NCBI GenBank assembly: GCA_949361645.1
Contig: OX442417.1
Coordinates: 17,669,503-17,733,502, forward strand
DNA: 64,000 nucleotides
Direction: 5' to 3'
Origin: Spongilla lacustris
Lineage: Eukaryota; Porifera; Demospongiae; Spongillida; Spongillidae
The position numbers and the translations under genes were made by a program. The notes beneath the pieces were generated by a model that worked only from the letters and a program-made list of their open reading frames with translations, was not told where the DNA came from and searched no databases. This document shows, piece by piece, positions 35,448 to 47,058 of this stretch. Position 1 is the stretch's first letter, and every line of letters starts with the position of its first letter.

Positions 35448-35830
35448 TTATACGTTCCAGGTACGACTGACGCATTTGGAGACTACGCCAGCATGTTTTG
35501 ATACCATCGGCAAAGGCATGGACACGGTACGGTCGGTACCCACTCGTTTTGATGCATTGCAATTCAAAATATCTGAGATATTCTCACGCTGAAAATCAGC
35601 GGTTCTTTTATAGGAGCGAATACCGTCGATACTGCGATGCCCCGTTCGTTCCATAAAACCAACTGCTCGTCAACTCCTGACTGGTACAAGCGGGTATCAG
35701 CAGTGGCTCTAAATGAATGATTGGTTTTAAACCCACTGATTCCTGCAGCGTTGCACATGCGAGCTTATTTCCGGTGTGCTGTCCACTTGTGGTAGGCAAA
35801 TCTGACGGCAAGTTTAAACTTCAAAAACAT
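35448..35830 (-). pseudogene. Crypton-type tyrosine recombinase, C-terminal relic
   Basis: The minus strand reads CNAAGISGFKTNHSFRATAD (from about 35758 down), containing the H-x2-R pair. One frame over it continues MERTGHRSIDGIRSYKRT (from about 35654 down), containing the second conserved His and the catalytic Tyr. This pattern matches the Crypton/DUF3504 recombinase family, domesticated copies of which occur in vertebrate genes. The two parts are in different frames and a third frameshift lies near 35765, so it is dead. The upstream catalytic arginine region was not found. Confidence 0.75.
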
Positions 35831-36000
35831 CCAATTTAAAAGCTTCATTCACATCGGAACCATCGCATAACCAGTCAAAAAAAATCGGCACCAAGGATTT
35901 CCATTGTATACCTTCAAACGGTTGCTATGTACGTATCTATAATTGCTGCGTTGAGTGATAATTTATTGGTTGCTACGTACGCGTTGCTATTGTCTAAATT

Positions 36001-36146
36001 GGTTAGACACTGTCACCTTCGGGATCCACGTGATTTAGAATCCCCTCGGGCCCCTTAGTAGCGCCCTCGCTACCGCTCGGGACGCTACAGCCCAGGGCCC
36101 TCGGGGATTCTAAATCACGTAGATCCCTCGGTTTCAGTGTCTAACC
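36001..36146. repeat. 146-bp hairpin MITE-like element
   Basis: Ends GGTTAGACACTG and CAGTGTCTAACC. Inner arms ACGTGATTTAGAATCCCC and GGGGATTCTAAATCACGT are also complementary, around a GC-rich loop. Confidence 0.75.
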
Positions 36147-36156
36147 TATATAAATA
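36147..36156 (+). promoter_or_regulatory. TATA-like box in 5' LTR
   Basis: TATATAAATA lies about 80 bp before the LTR end. The 3' LTR lacks it. A possible promoter of the retrotransposon, or fortuitous. Confidence 0.3.
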
Positions 36157-36288
36157 TGCGTGAACGGGAATTAAGAACGTGTAGAGATACATTGGTGTGG
36201 ACTAGTTTTGTATCTGTTGGAATCCGACATATTACATGGTGGCAGCTATTGGAATACATTTGAACAGAGGGAACAAGTGGGAATAAGT

Positions 36289-37098
36289 ATGGCGACATAC
36301 CAATTACAGCCCCCTGAGTGCTTTAACTTTTCTCAGCCGGACGAATGGCCAAGGTGGATCAGGCGTTTTGAGCGCTTCTGACAAGTGTCAGGTTTAGCAG
36401 GAAAAGAAGAGGAGAAGCAAGTTAATGCATTGATTTATGTGATGGGGGATGAGGCAGATGATGTTATGTTGTCGTTTGGCCTGAGTGACTCTGAGAAGAA
36501 AGAGTACGGGACCGTAACAAGTAGGTTCGAGCAACACTTCACCAGAAGGAGGAACACTATATTTGAGCGGGCCAAGTTTAATCAAAGAATACAGAACGAG
36601 GGGGAAGTGGTGGACAGTTTCATTACAGCGTTGTATTGTTTGGCAGAACATTGTGGGTTTGGCACGCTAAAGGGGGAAATGATTCGTGATAGAATTGTTG
36701 TGGGGGTACGTGATGGAATGCTATCAGAGAAGCTCCAACTAGACTCTGACCTTACCTTAGACATAGCCATTAATGCAGCCTGCCGAAATGAAGCTGTTAA
36801 ACAGCAGCAAACTGTTGTTAGAGGTGAAGATTTGAATGCTGTTGGTTTGAAACCCTCAAAGCAATCACCATATTCATCAGAAAGCAGAAGTGTGATCCAA
36901 AAGGGTACCTCAAAAAGCAAGAGCTGCATCAGGTGTGGCAGAAGCCCTACACATTCTTTGATGTTGTGTGCTTTAAGTGCCAGAAGAAGGGGCATTTTCA
37001 AGCACACTGCTTGTCCACACATACATCGGTCAGAGGAATTGATGCAGAGGAAGAATCAGAAGAGGGTTGTGAACAGGATCAATACATTGGAGGAGTAG
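36289..37098 (+). pseudogene. Retrotransposon gag, broken
   Basis: Starts at ATG 36289. TGA at 36379-36381 interrupts after 30 codons, then the frame is open to 37098. It has capsid-like helices and a C-terminal zinc-knuckle region (about 36920-37010) where the frame shifts. Gag packages the element RNA. The opening stop and the knuckle frameshift make it non-functional. Confidence 0.8.
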
Positions 37099-39735
37099 AG
37101 GTTGAAGTGCCGATTGTCAATGCAGGGGGAAATTCATGGAATGTAAGCATCATTCTGAACAGCTTGCCAGTAGAATTCAAAATTGATACTGGAGCGAACG
37201 TCACTGTAGTGTCGAATATAACAGTTGCAAAACTTACTAATGTGGTGCTGCAGAAAACCAAAAGGATTTTGACGGGCCCAGGCCAGCAGTGCTTGCTAGT
37301 TTGTGGTTATTTTACTGGTACTCTCCGTTATGGAACTCAGGTAGTAATTCAGGATATATATGTGGTAAAAGGGGTAAAAAAAGGCTCTTCTTGGTCGCCC
37401 TGCTATTGACGCCCTGTCTTTAGTGTCAAGAATTAACTCATTGGAAACTCCAGGAAACCAGTTTATTGCTGCGTACTCAGAACTTTTCCAAGGTCGGCTT
37501 GGGACTATGAAAGGTGAATATTGTATCAAACTTAGACCAGGTGCTCAATCCTTTTCTCTTTCTACCCCCAGAAGAATAGCTTTACCACTGCTGCTGAAAA
37601 TAAAATCAGAGTTTGAGCATATGGAGAAATTAAGTGTTATCACAAAAGTTGAGAAACCAACTGATTGGTGTAGTGGAATTGTTGTTGTACCATAACCAAA
37701 TGGCAGTATTCGCATTTGTGTAGATCTGTCTAAGTTGAATGATAGTGCATGTCATGAGCGCCACATACTGCCGTCAGTGGAGCAGATATTTTCACAGCTT
37801 GGAAATGCCAAAGTTTTCACAAAACTTTGATGCCAATTCAGGCTTTTGGCAGATAAAATTGTCTAAAGAATCTTACCACATTTATTACCCCATTTGGGAG
37901 ATACTCGTTCAATCGGCTACCTTTTGGAATCACATCTGCCCCAGGGCATTTTCAACGGCGCATGTGTGACATTCATGCTGGTTTGGAAGGGGTGGTATGT
38001 ATGATAGATAATGTTCTTGTTCATGGTCAGACAATGGAGGAGCATGATGAATGTGTACTTGCTGTGCTAGAAAGAATCAAGCAAGCAGGGGTCACATTAA
38101 ATGTTGAAAAGTGTGAATTTTTCAAATCATGTGTTAAAAGTTCTTGGGCCAGTTAGTTGAAAAAGTTCAAGCTATCTGTGATATGAAAGAACCCAGAAAT
38201 GTAACAGAAGTGAGACATTTTCTAGGAGTGGCTAATCAGTTAAGTAAATTTACACCAGATCTTGCTTGCAAGCAAAACAAAACCGTTGCATCCAAGAAAA
38301 ATTGTTGGGTATGGAGTGATCACCAACAACGTGCATTTGAGGACATAAAACATGAACTCTCTGCTCAACCGGTGATGGCTCTATATGATCTTCATAGTGA
38401 AACCGTGGTCTTTGCAAATGCTTCAGCATACGGTCTGGGTGCAGTCCTCATTCAACGTCAGCGGGATGGGAATACAGGGAATTGCAGACCTGTGGCATAT
38501 GTCTCTCGGGCTATGACAAACACTGAGCAAATGTATGCTTAAATTGAGAAAGAGGCTCTTGCTCGCACACGGGCTTGTGACAGATTCAGTGGCTACTTGA
38601 TAGGAAAACATTTTCATCTTTAAACGGACCATAAACCTTTAGTGCCTCTGTTAAGTTCAAAGCATTTTGATGAACTTCCTGTTTGTGTCCAGCGTTTTCG
38701 GATGAAGCTCATGCGTTTTACTTATTCAATTGTGCATGTCCCAGGCAAGGATCTCTGCATAGCCGATACTCTATCAAGAGCACCACTTCTCACTAGCAGT
38801 GCCAACGAGGCATATCAGCACCAGGAAGTCAAAATGTTTGTAAACTTTGTGGTCAAAAACTTGCCTGCTACTGAAAGACGTCTATCACAAATCATGAAGG
38901 CTCAAGAGAGTGATGAAATCTGCAAGCAGATACAGATGTTTTGTCAAAAAGGATGGCCACATCGCAGTCAGATAAAAGGGACTCTAAAGAAATATTTATC
39001 TGTCTCTAGTGAGCTTTCTATACATGGAGGTCTTCTTATGTGGGGAAGCAGAATTGTAATTCCACCAACTCTTCGTCAGGAAATATTGAACAGATAACAT
39101 ACTGGTCATCAGGGCATAACAAAATTCAGAGAGAGAGCACGACATGCAGTATGGTGGCCAGGTTTGAACTCAAGAGTTAGAAGATTTAATTCAGAAATGT
39201 CCACTGTGTTGTAAAGACCGATTTCAACAAGCAGAACCCTTGATACCAAGTGCATGTACTTTTCCACAGCTACCATGGCAGAAAGTAGGAGCAGACTTAT
39301 TTTGTTGGAAGTGATCCACATATTTACTCCTCTGCTAGCAGACCTAGGTATGCTCAAAGCAATGGGGAGGCTGAGAGAGCTGTAAAGACCACAAAGAGCT
39401 TGCTAAATCATTCTGAAGATCCATATTTGGCAATTTTAGCATACAGAAGCACTCCCCTTAAAAATGGCTATTCTCCATCAGAACTGTTGATGGGTAGAAG
39501 GTTGCGTACAACAGTGCCGATTTGTGCAAGTCAATTGTCACCAAAGTTACCTGACTACGAGAAGCTTCAGAAGAAGAAAGAACTGGACAGAAGAAAGCAG
39601 AAGAATAACTTTGATAGACAACACAAGACTAGAAGTTTAATGCCATTACTACCAGGGGACAAGGTATGGATTGCTGATCAAAAGACTACTGGTACTGTAA
39701 ACATCAGATAGCTCCTCGATCCTATGAAGTACATA
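36933..39735 (+). pseudogene. Retrotransposon pol (protease, RT, RNase H, integrase), broken
   Basis: Order: second zinc knuckle (CFKCQKKGHFQAHC, 36980-37020), aspartic protease (IDTGANVTVV, about 37183), reverse transcriptase (37420-38150), RNase H (38340-38640), H2C2 integrase zinc finger (39100-39215) and integrase C-terminal part (39357-39710). Breaks include stops at 37407-37409 and 37693-37695, and frameshifts near 37820-37960 and 38150. The RT catalytic box reads IDN instead of IDD, and the first RNase H acidic residue reads N in FANASAYG. Stops follow at 38540 and 38622. A deletion near 39320 removes most of the integrase DDE core. Confidence 0.85.
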
Positions 39736-39780
39736 CTCACATGCAGAGGTTCCTATAGAAGGAACAGAAGGCAATTGTGG

Positions 39781-40067
39781 CTAACTGCATAGAGATGATG
39801 ATGTGACACCACACACTGTTTCAGAGACATCCCCTACTAGTACAGATGAGCAGCAGTTACAACCAACAGTTGATGCAGGTGTAACACCTGAAAATGTGGC
39901 AGTATCACCGGAGCATTTAGAGACACCAATAGCCCCTCCTATTGAAAATAGTCCTGTAAGACAACCAAATACCACAGATACAATTGAAAGGAGGTTATAG
40001 GACAAGGAGTGGATGGGTTTCAATACCACCTGTGAAGCTTTGAAGAAATATGATAGTGAAAGGGAGA
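39781..40067 (+). pseudogene. Pol tail region
   Basis: A Thr/Pro/Glu-rich stretch (about 39803-40000) then, one frame over, an RSG-type motif before the 3' LTR. This matches the low-complexity C-terminal tail that follows integrase in this retrotransposon type. Broken by a TAG. Confidence 0.5.
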
Positions 40068-40165
40068 TGTAGTAATATTTATCTAATTATGCGTGAACGG
40101 GAATTAATTAAGAACGTGTAAGGATACATTGTAGTTTTGTATCTGTTGGAATCTGACATATTACA
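40068..40165 (+). repeat. 3' LTR, 98 bp
   Basis: TGTAGTAATATTTATC to CTGACATATTACA, preceded by the purine tract AGGGAGA. Differs from the matching parts of the 5' LTR by several bases and small indels, consistent with an old insertion. Confidence 0.85.
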
Positions 40166-41140
40166 CGGGGGAGGGGCTAACCTAAGGGGAGGGCAGGGGC
40201 AAGGACGGGAGGGGACACTCCTCCCTCTCCCCAGCATTTGTAACTTTTGCATTCCGATAAGTATGCCACACTTTCCTGTAGTCTTACAAACAGGTCCATA
40301 GGCTGGTCGGGAGAGGGGGGGGGGGGTTCTGTAAGCTCCCCCAGGGTCTGGGGCGGAGCCCCAGCCGCTTTGCAACTTTTAGCCACTAAACATAGCATAA
40401 TTGCATAGAAACATGGATAGCCCAGTTTGTGTTAATTCCCGTTCAATTAAGGCTTTAACGGATCGGATCCGAATTCGGATATCCTATCTGACAGGCCAAC
40501 GGATCGGATTCAGTTTCGTTACATTAATCATTCGGATTGATGTTCCAAAGTCGGAACAGATTGGATGCTAACGTGCATATCTAAATATCCGATGGTCTGG
40601 GACCGAGAGAAAGCAGCCACTTTTTTTTTTCCAGGTTCAACAGACGCGTGCGTTTTGTATGCTTGGCAAAAGACAGTTGACGGTGTGTGAAATAAACGTA
40701 GGCATTTATTTCTTCCTTTTTTGTACTGTATACTTTTTTCTATTTTAATTTTTGCCACCGCCTTCTTCCAATTTGGGCATTTCCCTGCTCACTTATATAT
40801 GGGGTGTGCGTACTTTTTACAAGCATTGGTTTCATTTTCTCACGTACGTTCTACTCTATTATCTATGGTTTGAGACAGGTTGCCGCACTTAAAAGCCATC
40901 GTCCAGTACTCGCCTGAGCCTGTCCTTTGTTGCACGCGTGCGTATGATGGATTTAGCATAGATGGATAACGATTGTGAAAATGGTGACGAACCAGCGCAA
41001 CTTATCTTTGAGAAATAATAGGATTGGTCTGGGTGGTGTAAAAACAAGACACTGTACCACGTGCAACGAAAACTGTTCTACAACTTAGCAGAACGGTCTT
41101 CATTTGATCGAAAACCACGTCCATGGAGCCAATCCTACAT

Positions 41141-42015
41141 CATAGATATTAGACTGGAAGGGATTGGAAACCAGACCAATTAACACCAATCAACAAGTAC
41201 AGTCCTGGCAGTTCAAGTCCCCAGGCCTTTACGGATAAAATGGCGGGTACCACTTTTGCACAGGAGCGAGCGGAAAAGAATGTATCCGTGGATTGTGGTA
41301 AAGGGAACACTTTTCATAAAGTTCATGGTTTTGTAGGTTGTTTTATTTCACATTCAGATGATTTTCAGGGTGCAATCGACCACATTATTGACGATGACCT
41401 GTTCATTTCATTTACCAAAAATTGCGCGCGAATTAAAGGCTTGGCTTTTAGATTTTTTTTTTGGTCGTAGAAAAGACACAGATGGCAAACTAACTATCCG
41501 TTGGCACATATTTTTCATCTGGCTATCTGGTGGTCAAGTTCTCAGAATTTTTACGACAAAGCTACGGTCGCTATACCGGTGAGTTTCACACCTAGTCGAA
41601 AGTAAGTTTTTTTTTTTTTTTAATCGAGTACGACGCATTCATGTCACAAAAACTATACTGTGGTACGTAAAACACAGTGCTCAATCTGCCTATCGTAACG
41701 CCGTACCTTTACGTCCCTTTGTTCGGGCGTAGTACCGGTGAGTTTTATTCTAGACATGGAGCGCTTTAAGTCGAATATCTTCTCTTAGGAATGGAGTATT
41801 AAAAAAAATACTTACTTCTTTGTGATCCACAGTTCGTGCACTACCTTTTACTACTCTTCTTATTTGCCTCTTGCGTACTTGACCAAAAACTTTTGAGGGG
41901 CGAGGTGCCAGACTAACCAATTAGCACTGAACTGCCAGGAGTGTCCCCGCTACGTTGCATTGAAATGTATGGCGCACGTGCGCGGTTTCCAATCCCTTCC
42001 AGTCTAATATCTATG
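41141..42015. mobile_element. Nested TIR element with 7-bp target duplication
   Basis: The ends are perfect 32-bp inverted repeats starting CATAGATATTAGACTGGAAG. CCTACAT lies outside both (41134-41140 and 42016-42022). Inner parts near 41200 and 41925 are also partly complementary. An open frame 41240-41470 (+), starting MAGTTFAQERAEKNVSV, is not recognised. Confidence 0.88.
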
Positions 42016-42174
42016 CCTACATATAGGACCGTTCAGATATTCAGATATCCGATGGTCGTTACCTTCAGATTCAGATCATGTATCCTGGATCCGTCTGCTA
42101 AATCAGATCAGATTCAGATATGCGCCTTAACTAAACAGATCAGATCAGATTATAATGCCAAATCTGATCTGTTA

Positions 42175-42694
42175 GGGGGCTTGTCCAAACTACTTTTAGA
42201 AAAATTGTGACGTTAACATTTTAACCCCTCCCCTCTGAGTTTTTGTATGGAACCAGCTACACAATGACATATCACAATGCCAAGTTGCAAGTTCCGCATC
42301 GAGCGATTTTCCCTTGCCAAACATGGCTGAGCTCAAACTTCGGAATAGCTTTATTGCAACGTCCAGTAAAATCTTGGAGTGGATATTGAGAATCCTCAGT
42401 TCGTGTTCTTTCTTTACATGTATAGTTTAGGTGCTTTCATTATAGTAATCTGAAAGAAAAATAACCAAGCGTAACATGCATTTTCAAGCTATAGTTTTGA
42501 TTACATTATGGGGGGGGGGGGGGGGCACGACCTAAATTGCGTTGAGTAGACATAACTGTTGCCACTGCAGTCAACGCAGATAGTATTATAAAAACAATAC
42601 TTGCGTACAATAAAATTTTTCTTAGCGTCATGGCTTCCCCACCCTAACGTCACAATGACGCTAATTTTTCCAAAAATCGTTTGGGCAAGCCCCC
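42175..42694. mobile_element. PIF/Harbinger-type MITE, TTA target duplication
   Basis: Ends GGGGGCTTGTCCAAAC and GTTTGGGCAAGCCCCC are inverted repeats extending imperfectly for about 55 bp (GTGACGTTA included). TTA flanks both sides (42172-42174 and 42695-42697), the typical 3-bp duplication of this superfamily. A 16-G run lies at 42510-42525. Confidence 0.85.
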
Positions 42695-42713
42695 TTAAAG
42701 CCTTACGTTCAAT

Positions 42714-43337
42714 AATGAAGTACATGTAGGTCTGGCTTGTGAGTTGCGAGTCTAAAGGCTGGCATACACGGGGCAACTTCCGGGCGATGCAACTCAAATG
42801 ACTACATGTAACAGTATGCATGGGTAAAAGTTCCGCAATTCTGATGGTCCATATTAATTTGAGTTGCATGGGAACCCATAATTTAATTCACGGACCCTCC
42901 CCATGTTCCGCCGCTGCTGTTTGTTGTGGGCGGGGCGTGGGCGCCCCATTTAGAATGGATGTCCAGCGGTTGCTAAGGCTATAGCTATACACGTACATGT
43001 ATAGAAGTAATGAATAAATTATTTTGATGGCAAGCTACTAGTTCTGACGGGGGGGGGGGGGGGGGAGGGGTCGACCGAACCTACCGCGACCCCACGGGCC
43101 TGACAAACCAATTTGTTGCACAGCACGGGAACACTTTTGGTCCCCAGTCCATTGATTGTTGTGCCATGCTATAACGATTCTTTGAAGTAGGTGATTACAT
43201 GTATAGAGGACTCTGTAGTAAATGTATATGGGATATTATTGTTTATATATAGGGCAGCCCACTATTGCCTCACTGATATTATCACCTTTGTTCCATGCCA
43301 CTATCTCTGCATACAAGTAAATCCAAACTTGTATACA
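42714..43337. other. No gene; 17-G run
   Basis: Unique-looking sequence with a G-run at about 43050-43066; no exon recognised. Confidence 0.5.
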
Positions 43338-43493
43338 GGGACCACTAACACACTGCATGTGTACACATCTGAGCTGGGACCACTAATACACTGCACTGAG
43401 CAGGGACCACTAACACACTGCATGTGTACACATCCGAGCAGGAACCACTAACGCGCTGCATGTGTACAGGGACCACTACCACACTGCATGTGT
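43338..43493. repeat. Short minisatellite, about 5 copies
   Basis: Copies of GGGACCACTAACACACTGCA, with or without TGTGTACACATC, in 26-43 bp units. It runs directly into the truncated left arm of the next foldback. Confidence 0.85.
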
Positions 43494-44110
43494 ACCATTT
43501 TGGAGTCTTACACTTGCTTCGTGCCAGTATTGCAACGTTCGGTACCTCACCGGGTTCAAACTGGCCATAACTTTCTGTAAGAGTAATCAAATCGCTTTAA
43601 ATTTGTTTAGAGAGGTCCTATATTACCTATCGATTTATTCTGTTCGTTTATGTCATCCGTTACGGAGATACAATAGAACAAATTACGTGCACTTAAGTCT
43701 TTTTCCCGTTCGATTCGCGCCAATGATTTGGGTGTAAGAGAGGCGGTGATTACATCATTGGCGCGAATCGAGCGGGAAAAACTGCACATAGCACCTCCGT
43801 AGCGGATGACATAAAAATTACCGAACAGAAAAATCGATAGGTATAGGAACTTTCTACCTGCAAACCGACTTTGAAGCGATTTGATTACTCCTATGCAGTA
43901 AGTTATGCGGGTGGGTTTGAACCCGGTGGGGTACCGAACTTGGCACGGCTACGGAGCAAGTTCAAGACTCCAAAATTGATTTTACGATAGGGAAATGGTG
44001 TGGTATGAAGATTTCAAAGTAGAAAGCTTTAAAATCGTTCGGATGTTATAGTGATTCAAACGTAAGAGAATTTTATAACATTTAACACCGGTTCCGTGAG
44101 AATCGAATGT
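43494..44110. mobile_element. Foldback element 2, GGGACAGT family, left end truncated
   Basis: Arms 43494-43730 and 43745-43980 are reverse complements, with the shared inner stem CATCCGTTACGGAGATACA at 43654. The middle stem (GTGCCAGTATTGCAACGTTC) is shared with foldback 1. The right arm continues to about 44110 with no left counterpart, so the left end is lost. Confidence 0.85.
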
Positions 44111-44355
44111 TTTTTGGGCTATTTTGTCGAACTCAAGTTTTAGAAAATTAGTCGGACGACCTTTTTTAGCCACAAAAGCATTTGAACATAGTAGTGCAAC
44201 TCTCTGCATGAGGGTTTGCGCTATTTCTAGCGTCCTATGTACTTCTCGTTGTAACCTGCATTTGTTTTTAGTCAAACGGTTGGACGCTTCACAGATAAGA
44301 GTACACTTTTTTCTGAAGCCTTTTCTAACATCGAAAACAGTCCAAATATACTTAC

Positions 44356-44578
44356 CTTTGTAAGATGCGTCGGTTTTGTACACATTTAGACCGTCTAACT
44401 GTATGCGAGCGTTAAAACGAGCACTTTTTGTTATATCGATCTTTGTGGCCGCGTTCCCAGACCGATGTATTATTCCGTGTGTGCTGCGTAGTGTCGAACT
44501 TTGGCTGATATATAAGTCTACGCGTGCGCTATTTTCCATTTGCATACAGTCATATATAGTAGCGTTCATACTACACAT
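44356..44578 (-). other. Possible first exon of unknown gene
   Basis: The minus-strand frame starts MCSMNATIYDCMQ at 44578 and keeps a protein-like composition up to a good GTAAGT donor (at 44355 reading leftward) after codons reading KTDASYK. The frame stays open beyond the donor to 43982, crossing into the foldback arm, where it is probably not coding. I do not recognise the protein. Confidence 0.25.
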
Positions 44579-44934
44579 CAGAACATATATGTCATCACTG
44601 CTGCTAAACAGAAGCTGCTTGCATGTGCTCTGTCTGTTACTCGCTCTGGCTTATTTCCCGTCTTTTTGATGTAGTGGTGGCTGCAGAGATATACCTCCAG
44701 TTCCACTTGGAGATAGATATATCCTTATCCATATCCAAATGCTTACCCTTGCCTTCTTTTGCCTTCCAGAGCTCCCTTCATCCCTTTGATGCTTTAGCCT
44801 CATGCAGATATCCTGCATGCCAATGCGACACACTCCTGGCAGTGGAACTTTACTCACTCTGATAGCTTTCTGCAACTGCAGCTCAGCCAGGCAAACATAT
44901 GGCTTGCTGTCAAATGACTCTGAATATTACTGGC
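44579..44934. other. No feature seen
   Basis: Spacer between a possible exon and the satellite; no support for a gene. Confidence 0.45.
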
Positions 44935-46420
44935 AAAACAGCAAGCCATGGCCATGTGCTTGTCCATGTGTAGTCATATGACAGCAAGCCACAGCCATGT
45001 GCAGTCATATGACAGCAAGCCACAGCCATGTGTAGTCATATGACAGCAAGCACAACCATGTGCAGTCATATGACAGCAAGCTACAGCCATGTGCAGTCAT
45101 ATGACAGCAAGCTACAGTCATGTGCCGGCAGTCATATGACAGCAAGCTACAGTCATGTGCCGGCAGTCATATGACAGCAAGCTACAGCCATGTGTAGTCA
45201 CATGACAGCAAGCCACAGGCATGTGCAGTCATATGACAGCAAGCTACAGCCATGTGCAGTCATATGACAGCAAGCACATGTGCCGGCAGTCATATGACAG
45301 CAAGCTACAGCCATGTGTAGTCACATGACAGCAAGCCACAGGTATGTGCAGTCATATGACAGCAAGCTACAGTCATCTGCAGTCATATGACAGCAAGCAC
45401 AACCATGTGTAGTCATATGACAGCAAGCTACAGTCATGTGCCGGCAGTCATATGACAGCAAGCTACAGCCATGTGTAGTCACATGACAGCAAGCCACAGG
45501 TATGTGCAGTCATATGACAGCAAGCTACAGTCATCTGCAGTCATATCACAGCAAGCACAACCATGTGTAGTCATATGACAGCAAGCCACAGTCATGTGCA
45601 GTCATATGACAGCAAGCTACAGCCATGTGCAGTCATATGACAGCAAGCCACAGCCATGTGTAGTCATATGACAGCAAGCACAACCATGTGCAGTCATATG
45701 ACAGCAAGCTACAGCCATGTGCAGTCATATGACAGCAAGCTACAGTCATGTGCCGGCAGTCATATGACAGCAAGCTACAGTCATGTGCCGGCAGTCATAT
45801 GACAGCAAGCTACAGCCATGTGTAGTCACATGACAGCAAGCCACAGGCATGTGCAGTCATATGACAGCAAGCTACAGCCATGTGCAGTCATATGACAGCA
45901 AGCACATGTGCCGGCAGTCATATGACAGCAAGCTACAGCCATGTGTAGTCACATGACAGCAAGCCACAGGTATGTGCAGTCATATGACAGCAAGCTACAG
46001 TCATCTGCAGTCATATGACAGCAAGCACAACCATGTGTAGTCATATGACAGCAAGCTACAGTCATGTGCCGGCAGTCATATGACAGCAAGCTACAGCCAT
46101 GTGTAGTCACATGACAGCAAGCCACAGGTATGTGCAGTCATATGACAGCAAGCTACAGTCATCTGCAGTCATATCACAGCAAGCACAACCATGTGTAGTC
46201 ATATGACAGCAAGCTACAGTCATGTGCCGGCAGTCATATGACAGCAAGCTACAGCCATGTGTAGTCACATGACAGCAAGCCACAGGTATGTGCAGTCATA
46301 TGACAGCAAGCTACAGTCATCTGCAGTCATATGACAGCAAGCTACATCCACGTGCAGTCATATGACAGCAAGCCACAGGCATGTGCAGTCATATGAAAGC
46401 AAGCCACAGCCATGTCTGAC
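44935..46420. repeat. 31-bp satellite with 628-bp higher-order repeat
   Basis: Unit AGTCATATGACAGCAAGCTA followed by CAGCCATGTGC, with variants (CCGGCAGTCA, CACATGACAG, AGCACAACC). The order of variants from about 44993 to 45560 recurs from about 45621, giving a period of 628 bp, about 20 units. CATATG and CACATG are E-box-like palindromes in every unit. Confidence 0.95.
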
Positions 46421-47058
46421 CTTCAAAATGTGTGCCTGAGTTTCCATCACTGGTGTCTATCTGGGTTATGCCCGCGAGCTACACATTCAGGATTTTACCG
46501 ATCTGGTGATGGTTCAGAATTAGATAAAGCTATTGTCTTGCTTGGTTGACCATGCTTACGTGGATGCCGCATGCAGCACTTTATGCAGTCTGTTCCTGCA
46601 TGGCACTTGTTGCACGCTGGCTTCTGGAAAAAATGTTTATTTTCAATAACTTACATGCGCATGCGTAAAATAATAGGTGTAAGTCTGGGAACGAGTTTAT
46701 GTACCTAACAGAGCAGTTTGTACGTAAACTATGCTAGCTATGAACATGCTATTCACTAGGCCTCTATTTGGTATCTAGAAGAATCCAAAAATGCCATCAG
46801 ATTTTCTTGAAAAGCGATAGAAAAAAAGTGTACCGATCACCTCTCGAACATCCAAAAACGGGAAAGTGCGTAAGTCTCACCCGATACAAGTATGTTGTTA
46901 TATATGCCACAAAGCTAAAATTTATACCAAATGACTCATCGAGAGTTGGCCTATCAGAAAATATGCTTTATAAAGCATACAGACCTTTTCCGACTAATTT
47001 TCCAAAACGTCGGTTCGACAAAAAATACACTCGATTCTCACGGAAGCGGTGTTAATAT
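46421..47058. other. No gene; 75-bp inverted match to 44088-44165
   Basis: 46982-47054 is an imperfect reverse complement of 44088-44165 (shared TTCCGACTAATTTTCCAAAAC and CGATTCTCACGGAA). The frame 46768-47055 (+) is probably not a gene. Confidence 0.45.

Larger units (their letters stand above)
35091..35997. mobile_element. TIR-bounded insert inside the 5' LTR
   Basis: Starts TTAGACAATAGC and ends GCTATTGTCTAA, a perfect 12-bp inverted repeat. It contains a 20-G run, a 35-bp hairpin, three copies of CACTTAGAATCCC-type units and the recombinase relic. Confidence 0.6.
35074..36236 (+). repeat. 5' LTR, interrupted by about 1.05 kb
   Basis: The first 17 bp and the last about 85 bp match the 98-bp 3' LTR. 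Between them (about 35091-36146) lies DNA absent from the 3' LTR: a TIR-bounded element and a hairpin. Alternatively the 3' LTR lost this part. Confidence 0.8.
35074..40165 (+). mobile_element. Decayed Ty3/gypsy LTR retrotransposon with 5-bp target duplication
   Basis: Both ends carry TGT...ACA LTRs (35074-36236, interrupted, and 40068-40165) and identical flanks CGGGG (35069-35073 and 40166-40170). A primer-binding-like TGGTGGCAGC follows the 5' LTR at 36237. The interior holds gag and pol in sense orientation, with many stops, frameshifts and an integrase deletion. It cannot move by itself. Confidence 0.9.
40448..42705. mobile_element. hAT-type element with 8-bp target duplication, containing two others
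   Basis: Left end TAAGGCTTTAACGGATCGGAT; right end, once the nested MITE and one TTA are disregarded, is its imperfect complement. The flanks are identical 8-mers CGTTCAAT (40440-40447 and 42706-42713). Subterminal GGATATCCGA and CAGATCAGAT repeats recall transposase sites. No transposase frame survives. The MITE at 42175-42694 sits inside the right terminal repeat. Confidence 0.85.
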
